From: an uncultured Oscillospiraceae bacterium
GTDB taxonomy: Bacteria > Bacillota > Clostridia > Oscillospirales > Oscillospiraceae
DNA length: 64,000 bases
Assembly (NCBI GenBank): GCA_934565415.1
Contig: CAKTHQ010000002.1
Location: 43,456-107,455, forward strand
Direction of reading: 5' to 3'
Shown here: positions 58,718 to 64,000 of the stretch, one piece after another
How positions within the stretch are numbered: position 1 is the first letter of the stretch
Layout: each line of letters begins with the position of its first letter
Notes under the pieces: generated by a model
What the model saw: the letters and a program-made list of their open reading frames with translations, nothing else
What the model was told of the DNA's origin: nothing
Databases searched by the model: none
Program-made: the position numbers and the translations under genes

Positions 58718-59478
58718 ACATCCCCGGAACGGACCCGGTTTTTGAAATTCGGGAAAACGCCTTGCATCTGGTCTCCGCCCAGGCCCTGGAGAAGGACCCT
58801 GCCTGGATCTTGCAGGGGCTTAAATATGCCGTTACCCAAGGCCTTTTGGTAGAACCCTCTACGCAAAAGGCCCTATGTCTCTATGCGCCCTGTCTGAAAA
58901 AGCTGTCCCCCAAGCGGCGGTTTGGGCTTATGAGCCGGATTCTGCCGGAAATCACCTTGCAGCAGCTTCTGGACTTTGCCCCCGTTATCTGCGGGGCCGT
59001 GCCGGAGCTGGCCATTACCCTGGGCTTTGACCAGCGGTCCCCCCACCACCGGTACGACCTGTATACCCACATTGCCCATGTGGTCAGTCAGGTGCCCGGG
59101 GACCTGACCTTACGCTGGGCGGCGCTGCTCCACGATATTGGCAAGCCTGCCGCCTTTACCCAGGACGCCACGGGCCGGGGCCACTTTAAGGGCCACGCCC
59201 AGGTTGGGGCGGCCCTGGCGGATCGCCTTCTAAAAGAGATGGAGGCCCCCCGGGCCCTTCGCAAACGGGCAGACTTTCTCATCCTTTTGCACATGACCAG
59301 GCTGACCCCGGAAAAATGGATTCTGCAAAATCTGGTCATCCGCTTCGGCTGCGAAGCCACCCGCCAGCTCCTTGCCCTGCAAACCGCCGATATGCAGAGC
59401 AAAGGCGTTCCCGGAGAGGAACGGCGGGAGCAGTTTGCCCAGACCCGGCAGCTGCTGGAACAAATCATACAAGACTAA
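58714..59478 (+). CDS. HD-domain protein, tRNA nucleotidyltransferase lacking the catalytic head
   Basis: 254 residues. The first ~95 look like the linker/RNA-binding region of bacterial CCA-adding enzymes (FEIRENALHLVSAQALEKDP, KYAVTQGLLVEPSTQKAL, KLSPKRRFGLMSRIL), and the rest is an HD phosphohydrolase domain (HHRYDLYTHIAHVVSQVPGD, WAALLHDIGKPAAF, GHFKGHAQVGAALAD). The nucleotidyltransferase head (with its GGxxRD and DxD motifs) is absent, and the ATGA-coupled start shows no room for it. So CCA addition is not expected; a phosphatase/phosphodiesterase role on RNA or nucleotides is possible. Confidence 0.85.
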   Translation: MNIPGTDPVFEIRENALHLVSAQALEKDPAWILQGLKYAVTQGLLVEPSTQKALCLYAPCLKKLSPKRRFGLMSRILPEITLQQLLDFAPVICGAVPELAITLGFDQRSPHHRYDLYTHIAHVVSQVPGDLTLRWAALLHDIGKPAAFTQDATGRGHFKGHAQVGAALADRLLKEMEAPRALRKRADFLILLHMTRLTPEKWILQNLVIRFGCEATRQLLALQTADMQSKGVPGEERREQFAQTRQLLEQIIQD

Positions 59479-59516
59479 AAAAATCCGCCGCTCTATTACA
59501 GAGCAGCGGATTTTGC
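59477..59516. terminator. bidirectional terminator between the HD gene and oadB
   Basis: AAAATCCGCCGCTCT, 5-base loop, AGAGCAGCGGATTTT (one mismatch). Confidence 0.85.
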
Positions 59517-59523
59517 TTATGGT

Positions 59524-60741
59524 TTAGTGCACGGTAAAGACGCTCAGCAGGAAGCCGGCGGCGATGGCGGAGCCGATAACGCCAGCCACATTGGGGCCCA
59601 TGGCGTGCATCAGCAGGAAGTTAGAGGGGTTGGCCTTCTGGCCTTCCTTATTGGACACACGGGCGGCCATAGGAACGGCAGACACACCGGCGGAACCGAT
59701 GAGGGGGTTGACCTTGCCCTTGGTAGCCCAGCACATCACGTTGCCGCCCAGCAGACCGCCGGCGGTGGAAATACCGAAGGCGATGACACCCAGGACCACG
59801 ATCTTCAGGGTCTGTGCGGTCAGGAAGGTGGAGCCAACCATGGTGGAACCCACGGCGGTGGACAGCAGGATGGTGACGATGTTCATCAGGGCATTCTGTA
59901 CGGTGTCGCTCAGGCGGTCGGTGCAGCCGGTCTCCTTGAACAGGTTGCCCAGCATCAGGCAGCCGATCAGAGGAGCGGTATCGGGCAGCAGCAGGGCCAC
60001 GAACATGGTGACCAGGATGGGGAAGATGATCTTCTCGGTCTTGGACACATTTCTGGTCTGGACCATCTTGATCTTCCGGCTCTCAGGAGAAGTCAGCAGA
60101 TTCATAATGGGGGGCTGAATCAGAGGGATCAGGGCCATGTAGGAATATGCTGCCACGGCGATGGCGCCCAGCAGATGGGGAGCCAGACGGGTGGTCAGGA
60201 AGATGGCGGTGGGGCCGTCCGCGCCGCCGATGATGCCGATGGAAGCAGCCTCGGGGCCGGAAAACTTCATGCACACGGCACCGAAGAAGGCAACGAACAC
60301 GCCCAGCTGGGCAGCGGCACCCAGCAGCAGGCTCTTGGGATTGGACAGCAGAGGGCCAAAGTCGGTCATAGCGCCAACGCCCATGAAGATCAGGCAGGGG
60401 TACAGGCTGGTCTTGACACCGATGTAGAAGATGTCCAGCAGGCCGCCGTTACGCATGATTTCGCCGAAGCTGTGGTACACGGGGCTATCGGGATTCATAA
60501 AATTATCCCAAAGGTACTGATGGTAGAGGCCTGCGTTGGGCAGGTTGGTCAGCAGGCAGCCGAAGGCGATGCCCACCAGCAGCAGGGGCTCGAACTTCTT
60601 GACGATGGCCAGGTACAGCAGCACACAGGCGATGGCCAGCATCACCAGGTTCTGCCAGCCGTTATTGGAAACGAAACCGGTAATAATGGCGGCAAAGCCG
60701 GAATTATTCCACAGGTTCAGAAGGATTTCACCAACGTTCAT
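59524..60741 (-). CDS. oadB: Na+-translocating decarboxylase, beta subunit
   Basis: 405 residues, about ten membrane helices. It couples decarboxylation of the biotin-bound CO2 to Na+ export. Family segments: GFGAMTDF-like [52 protein letters not shown] (with the Na+-site aspartate) and the C-terminal [19 protein letters not shown]. It is the last gene of the oad operon. AAGGAGGG precedes the ATG. Confidence 0.95.
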   Translation of the reverse strand: MNVGEILLNLWNNSGFAAIITGFVSNNGWQNLVMLAIACVLLYLAIVKKFEPLLLVGIAFGCLLTNLPNAGLYHQYLWDNFMNPDSPVYHSFGEIMRNGGLLDIFYIGVKTSLYPCLIFMGVGAMTDFGPLLSNPKSLLLGAAAQLGVFVAFFGAVCMKFSGPEAASIGIIGGADGPTAIFLTTRLAPHLLGAIAVAAYSYMALIPLIQPPIMNLLTSPESRKIKMVQTRNVSKTEKIIFPILVTMFVALLLPDTAPLIGCLMLGNLFKETGCTDRLSDTVQNALMNIVTILLSTAVGSTMVGSTFLTAQTLKIVVLGVIAFGISTAGGLLGGNVMCWATKGKVNPLIGSAGVSAVPMAARVSNKEGQKANPSNFLLMHAMGPNVAGVIGSAIAAGFLLSVFTVH

Positions 60742-60753
60742 TGGGAGCCCTCC

Positions 60754-61155
60754 TTAACCAACCACAACCAGAGGTGCCCCGGTATCCACGGTGGCGCCCT
60801 TGGAGACCAGAACCTGGGTAACGGTTCCGTCCTTGGGAGCCATGATCTCGTTCTCCATCTTCATGGCCTCCAGCACGCACAGTACATCGCCAGCCTTAAC
60901 GGCCTGGCCTGCGGTGACATTGACCTTCAGAATGTTGCCGGGCATGGGGGCGTTCACGGGCTCACCGGCACCGGTGACCACAGGAGCGGCAGGGGCAGCG
61001 GCGGGAGCGGGGGCAGCCGCAGGGGCGGCAGCGGCGGCAGGAGCCGCAGCGGGAGCGGAAGGGGCAACGGCTTCGTACTCGTCCAGCAGGATGGCCTCAC
61101 CGGCTTCTACTTCAACTTCGTAAGTACGGCCCTTCAGAGTCACTTTGTATTTCAT
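60754..61155 (-). CDS. biotin carboxyl-carrier subunit of the decarboxylase
   Basis: 133 residues: short N-terminal part (MKYKVTLKGRTYEVEVEAGE), an Ala/Pro-rich flexible linker (~residues 30-60), and a C-terminal biotinyl domain with the biotin lysine in LEAMKMENEIMAPKDG. The swinging linker carries CO2 from the alpha to the beta subunit. It lies between the gamma and beta genes (2-base and 12-base gaps). Confidence 0.95.
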   Translation of the reverse strand: MKYKVTLKGRTYEVEVEAGEAILLDEYEAVAPSAPAAAPAAAAAPAAAPAPAAAPAAPVVTGAGEPVNAPMPGNILKVNVTAGQAVKAGDVLCVLEAMKMENEIMAPKDGTVTQVLVSKGATVDTGAPLVVVG

Positions 61156-61157
61156 GA

Positions 61158-61502
61158 TTATTTGACCTCCTTAATGGATTTGAAGCGCAGCTCGTTCAGA
61201 GGCTTGCCCATCTTGTCGGCCACGATGGCCATAAGCATAGCTGCGGTTTTGGGCTCCACATCGTAAAGCTTCAGCTCACCGGCGGAACCGGGAGCCACGG
61301 CCTTGGGAGCGGCGGCGGGAGCGGCAGGAGCGGCGGCCTTGGCGGCAGCGGCGGCAGTTGCAGCCATCTTGGCATCCTTGGAAGCAAAGTACTTGCCCAG
61401 GGCGATGACCACGATCATCAGCAGGATCAGGCCAAAGAAAACCACCGCATAGCCCAGCAGAGCCAGGATACCGGCTTCGCCGTTAGAAATATACTCATTC
61501 AT
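61158..61502 (-). CDS. oadG: decarboxylase gamma subunit (OadG family)
   Basis: 114 residues: one N-terminal membrane helix (LLGYAVVFFGLILLMIVVIA), a long Ala/Pro-rich linker and a short C-terminal part (AAMLMAIVADKMGKPLNELR). It anchors the alpha subunit to the membrane beta subunit. AAGGAGG precedes the ATG; 14 bases separate it from oadA. Confidence 0.88.
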   Translation of the reverse strand: MNEYISNGEAGILALLGYAVVFFGLILLMIVVIALGKYFASKDAKMAATAAAAAKAAAPAAPAAAPKAVAPGSAGELKLYDVEPKTAAMLMAIVADKMGKPLNELRFKSIKEVK

Positions 61503-61516
61503 AGGAAGGCTCCTCC

Positions 61517-62926
61517 TTACGCTTCGGTAATGGTGTAGGTAACCTTGTTCTCTTCCTTCGCCTTACGGCCTTCCAGGAACTTCTCGGCCTGAGCGGGATA
61601 GCAGATGTAGCTCATGATGTCCTCTTCGCTCTTGGCCAGGTCGCCCAGGGCTTCCTTGGCCTTGGCGAACTCCTCGCCGGTGCGCTTGCTGTCTTCCACG
61701 CGGCAGTCCTGGGGAGCGGCCATACCGGCCTCGTCCAGAATCCGCTTCTCCAGGTCGGCGTCCACGGGGGCGGGGGCAATGCCGTACTCACCCTTGAAGT
61801 AAGCCTTGACTTCCTTGGAGATGTTCTTGTAGCGCTCGCCCACCAGAACGTTGGTAACGGCCTGGTTGCCCACCATCTGGGACAGAGGAGTGACCAGAGG
61901 AGGATAGCCCATGTCCTTCCGGACGGAGGGAATCTCGGCCAGAGCGGCGTCGAACTTATCCATGGCGTGCATATCGGTCAGGTTGGCGATCATGTTGGAC
62001 AGCATACCGCCGGGAACCTTGTACACCAGAGCCTGGGCGTCGGTGCCCATGGACTTGGGGTTGATGCGGCCGTTGTCGATGTACTTCTGCTTCACGGGCT
62101 TGAAGAAGGAGTTGACCTCGTTGATCACGTCCTCGTTCAGGCCGGTATCGATGCCGTACTGGCTCAGGGCGTAGTACAGGGTCTCGGTAGCGGGCTGGCT
62201 GGTGCCGTTGGAGAAGCAGGAGGTAGCGGTGTCGATGATGTCCACACCGGCTTCCACAGCCTTCATAACGGTCATGTAAGCCATGCCGGTGGTGCAGTGG
62301 GTGTGCAGAATCAGGGGCAGGGTCACGCCGGCATCCCGGATGCCCTTGAACAGCTGGTCCGCCTCGTTGGGGCTCATGGTACCGGCCATGTCCTTCAGGC
62401 AGATGGTGTCGAAGCCCATGCTCTGCAGCTCCTTGCACATCTCGGCGTACTTGGCGGGGGTGTGGACGGGAGACTGGGTGTAGGAAATGCAGCCGGAAGC
62501 CACGGTGTTGGCGGTGGCGTACTTCTTGGTTGCCTCCAGGGCAGTCTTAATGTTGCGGAAATCGTTCAGAGCGTCGAAGATACGCAGCACATCGATGCCG
62601 TTCTTAATGGACAGCTCCACGAACTTCTCTACAACATCGTCGTGGTAGTGCTTGTAACCCAGCAGGTTCTGGCCCCGCAGCAGCATCTGGAGCCGGGTGT
62701 TGGGCATGGCCTTGCGGAATGCGCGCAGCCGCTCCCAGGGATCCTCGTTCAGGTAGCGCAGGCAGCTGTCAAAGGTGGCGCCGCCCCAGCACTCCACAGA
62801 GTAGTAACCGGCCTTATCCATGGTGGACAGGATGCCCTCCATATCTTCAAAAGGCATACGGGTAGCCATCAGGGACTGGTTGGCATCACGAAGGACGGTT
62901 TCAGTGAATTGGACTTTCTGAGCCAT
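61517..62926 (-). CDS. oadA: oxaloacetate decarboxylase, alpha (carboxyltransferase) subunit
   Basis: 469 residues. HMGL-like TIM barrel with FTETVLRDANQSLMATRM (metal-site aspartate), VECWGGATFDSCLRYLNEDP, the active-site lysine in DTICLKDMAGTMSP and the metal histidines in LILHTHCTTGMA. It lacks a C-terminal biotin domain, which is supplied by the separate carrier gene at 60754, as in the transcarboxylase 5S and OAD of many Clostridia. GGAGG precedes the ATG. Confidence 0.93.
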   Translation of the reverse strand: MAQKVQFTETVLRDANQSLMATRMPFEDMEGILSTMDKAGYYSVECWGGATFDSCLRYLNEDPWERLRAFRKAMPNTRLQMLLRGQNLLGYKHYHDDVVEKFVELSIKNGIDVLRIFDALNDFRNIKTALEATKKYATANTVASGCISYTQSPVHTPAKYAEMCKELQSMGFDTICLKDMAGTMSPNEADQLFKGIRDAGVTLPLILHTHCTTGMAYMTVMKAVEAGVDIIDTATSCFSNGTSQPATETLYYALSQYGIDTGLNEDVINEVNSFFKPVKQKYIDNGRINPKSMGTDAQALVYKVPGGMLSNMIANLTDMHAMDKFDAALAEIPSVRKDMGYPPLVTPLSQMVGNQAVTNVLVGERYKNISKEVKAYFKGEYGIAPAPVDADLEKRILDEAGMAAPQDCRVEDSKRTGEEFAKAKEALGDLAKSEEDIMSYICYPAQAEKFLEGRKAKEENKVTYTITEA

Positions 62927-63026
62927 TGGTTTTAACCTCCGTTAAAATGAATATATCACGGCAAATGGGGAAATCTCTGGGGACAATCCTTTATCCCCAC
63001 AGATTCACCCCACTGCCGCATTTTCA

Positions 63027-63063
63027 GATACCTGCAAGGGGAAATTTTCCCCTTGCAGGTATC
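63027..63063. other. perfect 18-bp hairpin between pckA and oadA
   Basis: GATACCTGCAAGGGGAAA (63027-63044) and TTTCCCCTTGCAGGTATC (63046-63063), 1-base centre. It follows pckA on the minus strand but has no T-run there, so it may be a processing or partial termination site. A weaker hairpin lies at about 62970-63000. Confidence 0.65.
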
Positions 63064-63088
63064 GAAAAAACAAACAATATGGTGCTTT

Positions 63089-64000
<912 letters not shown>

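Overview
The window reads as a chromosomal segment of a strictly anaerobic, spore-forming, G+C-rich Firmicute, most likely from the Oscillospirales/Clostridia. This is inferred from SpoIIE (sporulation), butyrate kinase, a Na+-pumping oxaloacetate decarboxylase next to ATP-dependent PEP carboxykinase, strong Shine-Dalgarno sites throughout, and dispersed small-hairpin repeats of a kind I associate with that order. No rRNA, tRNA or CRISPR array was seen.

Layout. 1-0.5 kb: end of a LacI-family regulator. 0.6-2 kb: BrnQ amino-acid carrier. 2.7-7.9 kb: arginine operon argG-argH-(amino-acid ABC binding protein and permease, no ATPase)-argF behind a good promoter with a candidate ArgR box. 8.0-8.45 kb: a candidate type I toxin-antitoxin locus (30-residue membrane peptide, convergent antisense promoter). 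8.45-12.2 kb: spoIIE, then a CYTH protein and an aminotransferase on the other strand. 12.46-25.05 kb: a compact phage-derived particle cluster (zinc-ribbon, terS, terL, portal, Prp-like protease, scaffold, N4-gp56 type capsid, connector/structural genes, holin), with a divergent repressor and ImmA-type metallopeptidase. No integrase, replication, tape-measure or endolysin gene was seen.

25.1-28.7 kb: PsiE-family protein, a TetM-like ribosomal GTPase fused to a YacP/Rae1-type NYN nuclease, and a cupin regulator. 28.9-31.9 kb: a decayed D-amino-acid locus with dsdA intact and GntP permease, D-aminoacylase and LysR genes broken. 31.9-46.2 kb: housekeeping and membrane genes (thiamine pyrophosphokinase, P-type ATPase, MocR regulator, hydrolase, nrdR, DegV, SGNH protein, cation efflux, PrsW-like protease, butyrate kinase, ABC-F). 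46.5 kb: a small chimeric CbiM-start/repeat gene. 47.1-50.4 kb: an unusual membrane-carrier/TIM-barrel/GntR cluster with operator-like palindromes inside promoter spacers. 50.5-53.0 kb: a UvrA lacking the UvrB-binding domain. 53.1-53.9 kb: a fumarase deletion scar. 53.9-59.5 kb: FGGY kinase, acyl-CoA synthetase, two membrane proteins, and an HD-only relative of tRNA nucleotidyltransferase. 59.5-64 kb: Na+-translocating oxaloacetate decarboxylase operon and the 3' part of pckA.

The strongest lead is the capsid cluster. It carries its own protease with the Prp catalytic spacing (His22, Cys34), and both the scaffold and the capsid begin with an LQLF(A/G) motif like the Prp cleavage site of ribosomal protein L27. 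This suggests a self-contained prohead-maturation module. Other leads are the type I toxin locus with a non-ATG start, the GTPase-nuclease fusion, the tandem-hairpin element with paired compensatory changes, and the 47-50 kb cluster.
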